Shown one piece after another: positions 44,361 through 52,244 of a DNA stretch of 64,000 nucleotides (position 1 is its first letter; each line of letters starts with the position of its first letter). Under the pieces are notes generated by a model. The model was not told where the DNA came from. It was given only the letters and a program-made list of their open reading frames with translations, and made no database searches. Made by a program: the position numbers and the translations under genes. The stretch is taken from assembly GCA_050251195.1 (NCBI GenBank), contig JBFWNG010000003.1, forward strand, positions 1-64,000. The letters run 5' to 3'. This DNA is from JBFWNG01 sp050251195 (lineage in GTDB: Bacteria > Bdellovibrionota_B > Oligoflexia > Oligoflexales > Oligoflexaceae).

Positions 44361-45551
44361 TTAATACACTGAAGGAGCTGATCTCCAGGGTATTTTAGTG
44401 TTATTGCCCTCTTTGGCGTTGTTCTCTGCGAGGTCCATTTTGGGCTTAAGATCGTACTTTTTTACTTTAGGACCAACGCTCGGCACAAGTAAATAGTTCC
44501 CGTCATTCCAAAAAACTTCGCAAGAATCGCCCGGCGCGAGCTGTAGCTCAAGCGATATATCCTCCAGATTTCCAATATGTTGGTTCTTGCGTTGCTCATG
44601 GCTTTTGCGAACATGGCTTTTCTGCACAGACAAATATTCGTCGCATAAGGTCAAATAGATGCCGGCAGCAATTTCCATTTCCCACTTGAGCTCTGATGAT
44701 TGCACTCGACTCATAGCTTCATACATTTTACTGCGTGAGAGGCTTTTAAGATTCTCAGGATTGAGATTTTGCTCCAAGTACATTCTTATCGCTTCCAAAC
44801 CGACGCCCAGAGACTGAAGCCTTAGCCAATTTGCAGAGAGCTTATCCTGGACTGCATGAGGTTGTATATGTTCCCGAACAAATGCAGTTAAATCGCCTAT
44901 TTCCTTCGCTATTTGACTGAGCTTAACGGAAGCCTTGGGATACAGGTTCTCCAGCTCAGGCAAGATCTTGTGACGAATCACATTCCGATCATACTTAAGT
45001 GTATCATTAGAACCATCAACCCTATATGGAAGATTCTGCCTAGAGAGCCATTCCATAATTTCGCTTTTTGCAATGTCCAAAAGAGGACGCCAAAGGGCGC
45101 CGGACCATTGTTTCATAGCCTCAAGGTGCAACCCCGAAGTACCGCGCGCCAAACGCATCAGCAAAGTTTCCGCCAAGTCGTCCCTATGATGCGCCAAGGC
45201 GACAACGCCTCGATCAGTTCCGATCTTAGTTCTGAACCAGGCGTACCTGAGGTCCCTTGCCCATTCTTGAATACCAGAGCCCGGCGGTTCTTCCTCGACG
45301 GTTAGAACCTCGACCGAAAGACCCAATCTTTCGCATTCCGAAACGACAAATGCCGCATCCCCTTCAGATTCTTCACCTCTAAGGCCGTAATTGACGTGTA
45401 ATACCTGAATAGGAAGCAAGCCTTTGAAAGGTGCCAAATAATGCACCAGGGCTATTGAATCGGGGCCTCCCGAACACGCTATCCAGAGCGACTTCCCTTC
45501 AGCCGCCAGGCGTCTCACCGTGTTCTTTACCCCTTCTTGCACCCGCTCCAT
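44361..45551 (-). CDS. tilS: tRNA(Ile)-lysidine synthase
   Basis: A 396-residue PP-loop ATPase (S-G-G-P-D-S-I-A-L) that changes C34 to lysidine in tRNA-Ile(CAU). A-H-H-R-D-D-L-A-E-T and the middle L-P-Y-R-V-D-G-S-N match TilS. The C-terminal region is shorter and diverged, ending in basic and Ser/Pro residues. It starts at ATG 45551 and overlaps the end of a small Cys-rich ORF. Confidence 0.93.
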   Translation of the reverse strand: MERVQEGVKNTVRRLAAEGKSLWIACSGGPDSIALVHYLAPFKGLLPIQVLHVNYGLRGEESEGDAAFVVSECERLGLSVEVLTVEEEPPGSGIQEWARDLRYAWFRTKIGTDRGVVALAHHRDDLAETLLMRLARGTSGLHLEAMKQWSGALWRPLLDIAKSEIMEWLSRQNLPYRVDGSNDTLKYDRNVIRHKILPELENLYPKASVKLSQIAKEIGDLTAFVREHIQPHAVQDKLSANWLRLQSLGVGLEAIRMYLEQNLNPENLKSLSRSKMYEAMSRVQSSELKWEMEIAAGIYLTLCDEYLSVQKSHVRKSHEQRKNQHIGNLEDISLELQLAPGDSCEVFWNDGNYLLVPSVGPKVKKYDLKPKMDLAENNAKEGNNTKIPWRSAPSVY

Positions 45552-45664
45552 GCTTTGAAAGCCTTATTCTGCTTGGTTTTGGTCCAAATAATTCTTATAT
45601 CGCACCTGTCGCAATATACCCACATCTTTGTGCCGTTCAGCTTAAATTCCGGGCAAATTCTCAT
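45527..45664 (-). CDS. Small four-cysteine (zinc-knuckle-like) protein before tilS
   Basis: A 45-residue ORF that starts at ATG 45664 and ends inside the first codons of tilS (25-base overlap). It has Cys at 4, 18, 21 and 42, with Y-C-D-R-C as a zinc-ribbon half-site, several aromatics and a basic C-terminus (K-A-F-K-A-W-S-G-C-K-K-G). Composition is protein-like, and the overlap suggests co-translation with tilS. No strong ribosome site precedes it. The family is not recognised. Confidence 0.45.
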   Translation of the reverse strand: MRICPEFKLNGTKMWVYCDRCDIRIIWTKTKQNKAFKAWSGCKKG

Positions 45665-45724
45665 CTTTTAAGTTCTCTATAGCCATAGAATTTCTAACCT
45701 TTTTTTTAATTTTATAAAAATTAG

Positions 45725-45750
45725 TAAAGAATTTTATAAATCGCTCGATG
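45725..45750 (+). promoter_or_regulatory. Possible sigma-28 promoter of the flagellins
   Basis: TAAAGAAT, 10 bases, then GCTCGATG resembles the FliA consensus TAAAGTTT-N11-GCCGATAA. It lies about 75 bases before the flagellin start. The fit is partial. Confidence 0.4.
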
Positions 45751-45762
45751 GTAAAGTTGAAA

Positions 45763-45782
45763 AATTCGCAAGAAAGCGAATT
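45763..45782 (+). promoter_or_regulatory. Hairpin in the flagellin leader
   Basis: AATTCGC and GCGAATT form a perfect 7-bp inverted repeat around AAGAAA, 39 bases before the start codon. It may stabilise the mRNA or act as an operator. Confidence 0.5.
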
Positions 45783-45821
45783 AACCAGGCAAGGTTATCA
45801 AAATTCAAGGAGGAACCACTC

Positions 45822-46694
45822 ATGGGAATGAGAATTAACACCAACGTTGCCAGTCTAACCGCACAGCGCTACCTCGAATCCAACAACGCAAGTCTCTCTG
45901 ACAGTCTCGAACGGCTTTCTTCGGGTTTCCGAATCAATAAGTCCGCCGACGATGCTGCCGGCCTTGCCGTTTCTGAAGGTATCCGCGCGAAGGTACGTGG
46001 TCTAGGCGTGGCAAAACGAAATGCCAACGACGGTATTTCAATGATCCAAATCGCAGAGGGATCGATGAACGAAATGAGCAACATACTCATTCGTTTGCGA
46101 GAACTCACCGTTCAGTCAGCTTCTGACACGATCGGGTCCGTCGAAAGAGGCTACCTCAACCGCGAGTATACACAGCTCGTCGACGAGATAGACCGAATCG
46201 CAAAAACAACTGAGTACAATAGCTTGAAGTTGTTTGACACCGGCGACCAAACTTCTTTCGTCATTCAAGTAGGTACAAGCGGCAGCGCCCCAGAAGAGAA
46301 CCGCGACACGATTTCAATCAATCTTGAAGGCCTGAAATTCTCTTCAGAGGATTTAGGTCTGGGCAAAGAGAATGAAATCGGACCGATCGACGGCGGCGAC
46401 TCACCAACCCGCGACGAAATTGCTCAAAAATTAGGAACTATAGACAGCGCGCTTGACCGTTTTGCGAGCGAAAGAGCGACATTGGGTTCTGTACAGAGCC
46501 GATTGACCTCTTCACTCAATAACTTAGGAGTTTCTGTAGAAAACCTTGAAACAGCGAAAAGCCGAATCAAAGATGTGGATTTTGCCGCTGAATCAACAAG
46601 ACTCGCGCAAGCGCAAGTTCTTAAAGCGTCTAGTACTTCTGTTCTTGCACAAGCTAACCAAGCTCCCGAAATGGCCCTACAACTTTTGAGATAA
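45822..46694 (+). CDS. fliC: Flagellin, first of a tandem pair
   Basis: A 290-residue flagellin. The conserved N-terminal D0/D1 region (I-N-T-N-V-A-S-L-T-A-Q-R, then L-S-S-G-F-R-I-N-K-S-A-D-D-A-A-G-L) and C-terminal helix (A-Q-V-L-K-A-S-S-T-S-V-L-A-Q-A-N-Q) flank a short central part of ~70 residues, so there is almost no surface domain. AAGGAGG precedes the ATG by seven bases. Bdellovibrio carries several flagellin genes; two are here. The role is the flagellar filament. Confidence 0.96.
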   Translation: MGMRINTNVASLTAQRYLESNNASLSDSLERLSSGFRINKSADDAAGLAVSEGIRAKVRGLGVAKRNANDGISMIQIAEGSMNEMSNILIRLRELTVQSASDTIGSVERGYLNREYTQLVDEIDRIAKTTEYNSLKLFDTGDQTSFVIQVGTSGSAPEENRDTISINLEGLKFSSEDLGLGKENEIGPIDGGDSPTRDEIAQKLGTIDSALDRFASERATLGSVQSRLTSSLNNLGVSVENLETAKSRIKDVDFAAESTRLAQAQVLKASSTSVLAQANQAPEMALQLLR

Positions 46695-46728
46695 CAGGGA
46701 CGGAGCATTTTTAACAAGGAGGTAATTT

Positions 46729-47652
46729 ATGGGTGTTCGAATCAAAACCAACGTGGCATCGCTCGCGGCACAAAGAGCGATGGAAGGCAACCGAAGGGAT
46801 TTGGGGAACTCGTTAGACCGCTTGTCGTCTGGTATGCGTATCAACAAATCAGCGGACGACGCGGCGGGTTTGGCGGTATCGGAACGTATCCGCGCTAAAA
46901 TTGCCAGCTTAGGCGTAGCGAAACGAAACGCGAACGACGGCGTCAGCTACATTCAAGTTGCAGAGGGTGGTCTTAATGAGATCACAAACATCGTGGTACG
47001 TATGCGGGAGCTAGCAGCACAATCTGCTTCTGACACTCTGGGTAACAGGGAGAGGGGCTTCCTCGATAAAGAGTTTCAACAACTCACAGCGGAAGTTGCA
47101 AGGATCCAAGCGTCTACAGAGTTCAACGGTACAAAACTGTTGGAGAAGAGCGACGATCAAAAACCTTTGCAAATTTTCGTCGGCGCTACCAACAGGGGTA
47201 ACGATATGGACGGCAACGCGCCGGACATCCCAACCGACAACGATCCGGACGTCATGACGGTGGATCTAACCCAGCTTGAAAGTTTAACTGAGGCCATCGG
47301 CAACGTTACTTCTACGGGATTGACGATTGTTCCCCCAGAAGACGGCGGCGCCCAAGATTTGGGTCCCGATGGTACGCACGACTTATTCAACAAGCTTGAT
47401 ACCTGTTTGGATTCCGTGGCTTCGTACCGAGCAACATTGGGTTCTATCCAATCGCGATTGCAAAGTACGATCACCAACATCGACATCTCCGAAGAGAACT
47501 TGAACGCCGCACGTAGCCGTATCCGTGACGTTGACTACGCTGCTGAATCAACCAAGTTCACCCAAGCGCAGATCCTATCTTCTGCAGGTGCTTCGGTTTT
47601 GATGCAAGCCAACCAAATGCCAGAGGTCGTTCTACAACTCTTGAGAGGATAA
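46729..47652 (+). CDS. fliC: Flagellin, second of a tandem pair
   Basis: A 307-residue paralogue of the preceding gene, with the same end domains (I-K-T-N-V-A-S-L-A-A-Q-R at the start, V-L-M-Q-A-N-Q at the end) and a different short central part (D-M-D-G-N-A-P-D-I-P-T-D-N-D-P-D). It follows after 34 bases with its own AAGGAGG. The two proteins differ most in the middle, so they may occupy different filament positions. A terminator follows at 47678-47714. Confidence 0.96.
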   Translation: MGVRIKTNVASLAAQRAMEGNRRDLGNSLDRLSSGMRINKSADDAAGLAVSERIRAKIASLGVAKRNANDGVSYIQVAEGGLNEITNIVVRMRELAAQSASDTLGNRERGFLDKEFQQLTAEVARIQASTEFNGTKLLEKSDDQKPLQIFVGATNRGNDMDGNAPDIPTDNDPDVMTVDLTQLESLTEAIGNVTSTGLTIVPPEDGGAQDLGPDGTHDLFNKLDTCLDSVASYRATLGSIQSRLQSTITNIDISEENLNAARSRIRDVDYAAESTKFTQAQILSSAGASVLMQANQMPEVVLQLLRG

Positions 47653-47664
47653 CATTCTCAAGTC

Positions 47665-48369
47665 TTAAGCTTTTTCCGAGAAGATGGGACTTCCCCGTCT
47701 TCTCTTTCTTTTTATCGTAAGGAAAAGCGGCACAAAGAACCAGGCGAGTGTGAAGGAAGATGTCATGCCTCGAGGACCAACGGCACATCCCTTTGGAATT
47801 TTTGGTGTCGAGCCGTCCGAAGGATAGAGGCGGGAAACACCGGCAATATCGTCTAAGTCGAGTTCGAATTTATTGCTTTCCACCTGATAGCTCATTATAG
47901 CTTCTGGTATCAGCGAATGCCCCAAACCAACACAATGCCCGAGTTCGTGCAAGGCAGTTTTGCTGAAATCCTCAACACCAATCGAATTGCTTTTCATGAT
48001 CTCGATCTCGCAACGAACAAGGCGGTCGTCTTCTTTCGTATAAGCCGCGAATCCAGAAGAAAAAGCGGATTCCTCGATATTCGCCTTCAAATTCACGACA
48101 ATCTGCGCATCTTCCTCTTCGGCGACGCGTTCGAGAACGATGTAACTTGAATCAACTTCCGTCCACTTTTCCGCGGCCTGTTCAACGTAAAAACCGTAAC
48201 TATCTTGACCGTCGCCGTCCTCGTCCTTGACAAAGTAATAGATGACTGGATCGTCGAGAGCGATGTCCCATCGTTGTAGGTCGCCTTCGAAATCCACGGG
48301 CGTCGGATAAGCCCACGCCGCACCCTGGAATAAAAACCAACCTATAAGGGCATAGAAATACCGACCCAT
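47665..48369 (-). CDS. Matrixin-like metalloprotease with C-terminal Cys-TM-Arg anchor
   Basis: A 234-residue protein. The signal peptide (M-G-R-Y-F-Y-A-L-I-G-W-F-L-F-Q-G-A-A-W-A) follows an ATG at 48369 with GGAG before it; the longer open frame lacks a signal. The zinc site is H-E-L-G-H-C-V-G-L-G-H with Met-turn A-I-M-S-Y. The C-terminus has G-C, a hydrophobic helix (F-T-L-A-W-F-F-V-P-L-F-L-T-I) and K-R-K-R-R-R. That pattern recalls sorting signals such as MYXO-CTERM. The start overlaps the gene before by 28 bases. The terminator of the flagellin operon lies within its last codons. Confidence 0.85.
   Translation of the reverse strand: MGRYFYALIGWFLFQGAAWAYPTPVDFEGDLQRWDIALDDPVIYYFVKDEDGDGQDSYGFYVEQAAEKWTEVDSSYIVLERVAEEEDAQIVVNLKANIEESAFSSGFAAYTKEDDRLVRCEIEIMKSNSIGVEDFSKTALHELGHCVGLGHSLIPEAIMSYQVESNKFELDLDDIAGVSRLYPSDGSTPKIPKGCAVGPRGMTSSFTLAWFFVPLFLTIKRKRRRGSPIFSEKA
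47678..47714 (+). terminator. Terminator after the flagellin pair
   Basis: GAGAAGATGGG and CCCGTCTTCTC pair over 11 bp (one G-U) around ACTTC, followed by TTTCTTTTT. It lies 26 bases after the second flagellin stop and inside the last codons of the convergent matrixin gene. Confidence 0.9.
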
Positions 48370-48845
48370 AACGGATAACTCCATCCGATCACTCTTTTGG
48401 ACGTTAAATAAAAATGCGTGCTGATATCGAGCCGCGCGACCCAAAATATATTGGTTCCCCACAGCAATTCCGCGAATGGTCCCGCGGTGGAAACTCCGCC
48501 GCCCGCTTCGAAGTAGAATTGCCAAAAGCAACTTTGGTCACATATTGGAAAACGCCAGTCGTAGCCCAAACCGATCAACGAGTATTCGCCGGCTCCGAGA
48601 TAGTTGTTGTAGAAAGCAAACATTTCTTCTTCATCTGTCGCTCGACGCAAAGCGTAAGCATTTTGTCCTCCGGCGTTGGGCGCGAGCGCCAGTACTTGTA
48701 GACTATATGTAACCATTTTGCTTTCCGCATTGCCTGACACAGGCACCATCAAAAAACCGACGAGAAAAGACCATTGGAAAAGAGTCAAAAACCGACAAGT
48801 CACCACGAGGTACCTGCCTGGAGAAAAGCAAAATTGTATGGCCAA
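48342..48845 (-). CDS. Small exported protein, possible outer-membrane barrel
   Basis: A 167-residue protein. A hydrophobic segment (F-L-T-L-F-Q-W-S-F-L-V-G-F-L-M-V-P-V-S-G-N-A) is a signal peptide if translation starts a little after the first ATG. The mature part is rich in Tyr, Trp and Phe in alternating stretches and has two close Cys (C-D-Q-S-C). It lies in the middle of an operon, overlapping its neighbours at both ends (46 bases upstream, 28 downstream). The family is not recognised. Confidence 0.6.
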   Translation of the reverse strand: MAIQFCFSPGRYLVVTCRFLTLFQWSFLVGFLMVPVSGNAESKMVTYSLQVLALAPNAGGQNAYALRRATDEEEMFAFYNNYLGAGEYSLIGLGYDWRFPICDQSCFWQFYFEAGGGVSTAGPFAELLWGTNIFWVARLDISTHFYLTSKRVIGWSYPLWVGISMPL

Positions 48846-49345
48846 GCAACATAGGATTGTAGTTCTTCTTCACTCGTGTAGCCCACAAACGCATGGTAGG
48901 AGAGGCCAATATCGATATGACTGAGAACCACCTTGTATTCGACAGCCGTCATCACACCGCCGATCTCGTATGAACGAGAGTTGACATCGCCCTCTGATTC
49001 TTCGATCCGCTTCACATATCCCCTAACCTTCGCACCGCCGCAGAAGGCGGAGAGGTTTTGGTGTTTGGACTGCTTCAAATGGGTGCCTATGAGCGCGTAA
49101 CCCACTGAGTCTTGATCGCGAAAACCTGCAGACCGAAATTCCGGGCGCTCCGCGTAGCCGCCGCGAACAAGAAATCCGCTGTCAAAGAAGCCCACTTGAC
49201 CAAAACCCCCATAAACAAAATGGTAGTAGCTGGATGACGGCTGAAGCATAACGCCTGCGGTAGTGCCTGCATTGTAGGTGACTCCCATCGCGGAATCCGA
49301 AAACGCTAGAATAACGCTCACACTGAGCCAAATAGGCAGCCGCAT
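48800..49345 (-). CDS. Exported protein, possible outer-membrane barrel
   Basis: A 181-residue protein with signal peptide M-R-L-P-I-W-L-S-V-S-V-I-L-A-F-S-D-S-A-M-G. The mature part has strand-like alternation, Gly/Tyr-rich turns and a C-terminal Trp (A-G-T-S-W), as in small barrels. It is the first gene of the operon ending in the anchored matrixin, so the three products probably work in the same envelope. The family is not recognised. Confidence 0.65.
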   Translation of the reverse strand: MRLPIWLSVSVILAFSDSAMGVTYNAGTTAGVMLQPSSSYYHFVYGGFGQVGFFDSGFLVRGGYAERPEFRSAGFRDQDSVGYALIGTHLKQSKHQNLSAFCGGAKVRGYVKRIEESEGDVNSRSYEIGGVMTAVEYKVVLSHIDIGLSYHAFVGYTSEEELQSYVAWPYNFAFLQAGTSW

Positions 49346-49373
49346 GACACTCCCTGTTATGCACGACCTTTGA

Positions 49374-49562
49374 GATCCTTCGCTTCGCTCAGGATGACGA
49401 ACGGTTCAGAACGAAGATTTTTTCAGCGTTTCCGTAATTCCGCGCTTCCGCGATCAAAAAATAAACGCGGAATCGCGGAAGTAAGGAAACGATGAAAAAA
49501 CGTCCCGTCTTCCTAAGCAGTCCGTCTTCCTAGGCAGCCCGTCATCCTGAGCGAAGCGAAGG
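49374..49562. repeat. Composite palindromic repeat: 23-bp outer and 25-bp inner inverted repeats
   Basis: Outer arms CCTTCG...GGATGACG (49377-49399) and their perfect reverse complement (49540-49562) are 23 bp. Between them lie inner arms at 49428-49452 and 49466-49490 (25 bp, 3 mismatches, core ATTCCGCG/CGCGGAAT), and three ~17-bp direct units (49504-49520, 49521-49537, 49538-49553). It looks like a nested MITE/REP-like insertion. The inner part has relatives at 55464-55566 and the outer arm has copies inside aroB. Confidence 0.75.
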
Positions 49563-49791
49563 CTCTCTCTAACCTCTTCCGAGGTATGTTTATGGAATCT
49601 CGTTCTATTCTAGCAGAAATTGCCAATTGAGGTTAGGTTGCGTAGTTGGGTTGGACGTTGTCAAAAGAATTGACAGGGAAAGCCAAAAATCATGAGTTTT
49701 TCCTAAGTAATATCAAATTCTTAGCAAATTCTCACTGGCACAATGTTTGCTTATACACGAACTGGAACGGCAAGTTTGTCGGAGATATAAA
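49563..49791. other. Upstream region of the PDZ protein gene
   Basis: After the composite repeat this stretch holds no gene. The only clear element is the 17-bp palindrome at 49659-49675. A TTGACA at 49670-49675 has no good -10 at the right distance. Confidence 0.4.
49659..49675. promoter_or_regulatory. 17-bp palindrome TGTCAA-N5-TTGACA upstream of the PDZ gene
   Basis: TGTCAA AAGAA TTGACA has the same arms and spacing as the site at 19329-19345. Only the central five bases differ. Confidence 0.45.
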
Positions 49792-50466
49792 TTGGTTTTT
49801 TTGAGAATACTCATCGTCGCCCTTGGTTTTGCCGCCGGAATACCGGCCCTGGCAGACGTTAAGGATTTTCGGGTTCTTGGCGTGATTGCTGATCCCGCAA
49901 CCAAGGAAGGCGTCGTTTTATTCAAGAATACCCAAAGCAATAAAGTATTCGCCGTGACGGCTCCACAAGAAATCGAGCCTGGACTCACGGTCATATCCGT
50001 TACTAAAAAACTGGTAGTACTAAAATCGGCGGACAGATCGTATCAAGTAACCGTTGGGCAGGGCTCCGGCCAGATTACTGAATCCAGCCCTGGTTCAAGT
50101 AACACTTCTCCTTCCCATTATGCGTCAGGCATGGAGCGCAACGGCGACACCCTTCTCGTGCAAGAGGCGTTAAAGCAGGACCTTATCGAGAACAGACTAA
50201 GCTCGATTCTTATGGAAGCCGCGGCCACACCTTACATGACAAACGGTCGCCTTACTGGTTTTGTTCTTACGGACATAGTCCCCGGAAGCCTTTTTGAAGC
50301 CGTCGGCTTCGTGAACGGCGACGTCGTCACCCACATCAACGGTCAACCTCTTACCGATGCGGCTAGTGCCGTGCGTTTGCTTAATCGGCTCAAGGATCAA
50401 AACGAAGCTGATATAACGTTTCTACGTCAGAATGCATCGCAGGATATAAAGATTGTAATCAAGTAA
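49792..50466 (+). CDS. Exported PDZ protein related to type II secretion GspC
   Basis: A 224-residue protein. A TTG start at 49792, 7 bases after GGAG, gives a signal peptide (M-V-F-L-R-I-L-I-V-A-L-G-F-A-A-G-I-P-A-L-A). An N-terminal domain like the GspC homology region (L-G-V-I-A-D-P, V-F-A-V) is followed by a linker and a PDZ domain (~130-220) with V-P-G-S-L-F-E-A-V-G-F-V-N-G-D-V-V-T-H-I-N-G-Q-P-L. GspC normally keeps an uncleaved anchor, and no other gsp gene is near. This may be a stand-alone periplasmic relative. Confidence 0.7.
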   Translation: MVFLRILIVALGFAAGIPALADVKDFRVLGVIADPATKEGVVLFKNTQSNKVFAVTAPQEIEPGLTVISVTKKLVVLKSADRSYQVTVGQGSGQITESSPGSSNTSPSHYASGMERNGDTLLVQEALKQDLIENRLSSILMEAAATPYMTNGRLTGFVLTDIVPGSLFEAVGFVNGDVVTHINGQPLTDAASAVRLLNRLKDQNEADITFLRQNASQDIKIVIK

Positions 50467-50499
50467 CATTCGCGGGAACGCGAACGTCATCGGCTCTCG

Positions 50500-52146
50500 T
50501 CACTTCAATGCTCTCCGCAAAATCTTCCCGATATTCGTCTTCGGCAACTCGTCCCGAAATTCGATAGTCTTGGGACGCTTATAGCCAGTGAGTTGTGTCC
50601 GACAAAAATCCTCGACTTCCCACAGGGTCAACGACTTATCGCGAGCTACAATGAAAGCTTTGACGGCCTCACCAGAATCGTTATCGGGTACGCCGATGAC
50701 GGCTGCTTCCAATACCTTGGGATGGCTCGCGAGGACTTCCTCCACTTCGTTGGGGTATACGTTGAAGCCGGAGACCAGGATCATATCCTTTTTGCGATCG
50801 ACGATGTAAAAGTATCCTTTTTCATCCATGCGACACATATCGCCTGTGTACAACCAACCGTTGCGAAGCACCTTTGTCGTTTCTTCCTGATTTTGCCAGT
50901 AGCCTTTCATAACTTGCGGCCCCTGGATGATAAGTTCTCCGACCTCTCCGGTTTTTACCTCCTGGCCGTTCTCGTCAACGATCTTCGCGACGGTGGAGGG
51001 TAGAGGAATTCCGCAAGAATTTTCTGGATTGGTTAAATGAAGCGGATTGCAGTGGGTCACGGGCGATGCTTCGGTCAGGCCGAATCCTTCGGTAATGGTG
51101 GTGCCCGTAATATTCTTAAAAGCCGCAGAGACGTGTTTTTGCAGGGCCATTCCTCCCGCCAACGCCACCTTGATGTTCTTAGGACGAATACTCTGGAACT
51201 CCGGATCGTTATTGAGCGCGTTATAAAGTGTGTTCACACCAGTCATAACCGTTACCTGGTCTCTTCTGAAAAGTTTCACGGTGTTTCGAATCGGCACCGG
51301 TTTGGGGAGGAGAAGCATCTTGTTCCCCAGAGTAAAGAACGCCAGAAAGTTAACGGACAATGCGAAGATGTGATAGAGCGGCAGAGCTGTCAACACGGTC
51401 TCTTCGCCCGGCACGAGAAAAGGTTTTGCCCACTCGTGTATTTGGTAAACGTTTGCAAGCAAATTAGCCTGTGTCAGCATCGCTCCTTTAGATATCCCTG
51501 TTGTCCCCCCGGTGTATTGCAAAAGCGCAACGTCGTCGAGATTCACCTTTACAGGGGTGAGCGGCTTTCGTTCACCGAGCTTCAGCGCTTCGCGATAGGT
51601 TGTGTGAGGAAGCGTCGTATCAACGACTGTTCCCTTAAATTTGAAAACCGTCTGGATAAACCAACTCTTGAGCGTGGGCAAGTGGTCCCCAAGGCTCGTG
51701 AGAATTACCTTTTTGATGTCTGTTTCTTCAATGATGGGTTCGAGCTTGTCGACGAACATGTCAATAATGACGATCGCCTTGGCTTTGCTATTCTTAAATT
51801 GATGCAGCATTTCACGGGACGTATACAGCGGATTGGTGTTGACGCAAACGACCCCGATTTTCATCGCCCCTAAGAAAGCTATGGGGAATTGGATGAGGTT
51901 GGGTATCATTATGGCTAGAGCGTCGCCCTTCTTAAGGCCGACCTCATTCTGCAGGAAACTAGCAAAGCGATTGGCCAACTCATCAACTTCGCCAAACGAG
52001 AGGGTTACCCCTAAGCAGCTGAGAGCTTCTTTCCCCCGGTACTTTTTGCAGGTTTCTGAAAACAACCCGATGACGCTATCACCTTGTTTAATCGAGATGG
52101 TCGCATGAGTGTCCTTGTGATAGCAACCCAGCCAAGGATGAGACAT
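50500..52146 (-). CDS. fadD: Long-chain acyl-CoA synthetase
   Basis: A 548-residue AMP-forming ligase that activates fatty acids as CoA esters. The phosphate-binding loop is Y-T-G-G-T-T-G-I-S-K-G-A, the adenine motif G-F-G-L-T-E-A-S-P, Y-T-G-D-M-C is near ~420, and the terminal catalytic Lys is in P-K-T-N-I-G-K-I-L-R-R. Membrane localisation is peripheral. It converges on the PDZ gene with a 33-base gap. Chain length is not predictable. Confidence 0.93.
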   Translation of the reverse strand: MSHPWLGCYHKDTHATISIKQGDSVIGLFSETCKKYRGKEALSCLGVTLSFGEVDELANRFASFLQNEVGLKKGDALAIMIPNLIQFPIAFLGAMKIGVVCVNTNPLYTSREMLHQFKNSKAKAIVIIDMFVDKLEPIIEETDIKKVILTSLGDHLPTLKSWFIQTVFKFKGTVVDTTLPHTTYREALKLGERKPLTPVKVNLDDVALLQYTGGTTGISKGAMLTQANLLANVYQIHEWAKPFLVPGEETVLTALPLYHIFALSVNFLAFFTLGNKMLLLPKPVPIRNTVKLFRRDQVTVMTGVNTLYNALNNDPEFQSIRPKNIKVALAGGMALQKHVSAAFKNITGTTITEGFGLTEASPVTHCNPLHLTNPENSCGIPLPSTVAKIVDENGQEVKTGEVGELIIQGPQVMKGYWQNQEETTKVLRNGWLYTGDMCRMDEKGYFYIVDRKKDMILVSGFNVYPNEVEEVLASHPKVLEAAVIGVPDNDSGEAVKAFIVARDKSLTLWEVEDFCRTQLTGYKRPKTIEFRDELPKTNIGKILRRALK

Positions 52147-52244
52147 ATTTGCTCCGAATTTCTGATTTCCTAAATCGTTTTAATTCTGTTACTGTGGTTC
52201 ATGAGAACCTATTTTAACATATCTTGTTTATTTGAGAAATTGCG

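Noticed and set aside
49374..49562. Possible insertion sequence
   Set aside because: Inverted repeats are present but there is no transposase frame between them, so it is at most a non-autonomous element.
49670..49712. Sigma-70 promoter with TTGACA at 49670
   Set aside because: The only -10-like TAATAT lies about 30 bases downstream, too far for a normal spacer.
51037..51873. Open frame of 278 codons on the plus strand
   Set aside because: Lies wholly antisense to fadD, whose motifs are complete; composition (many Arg, His, Gln) is that of a shadow.
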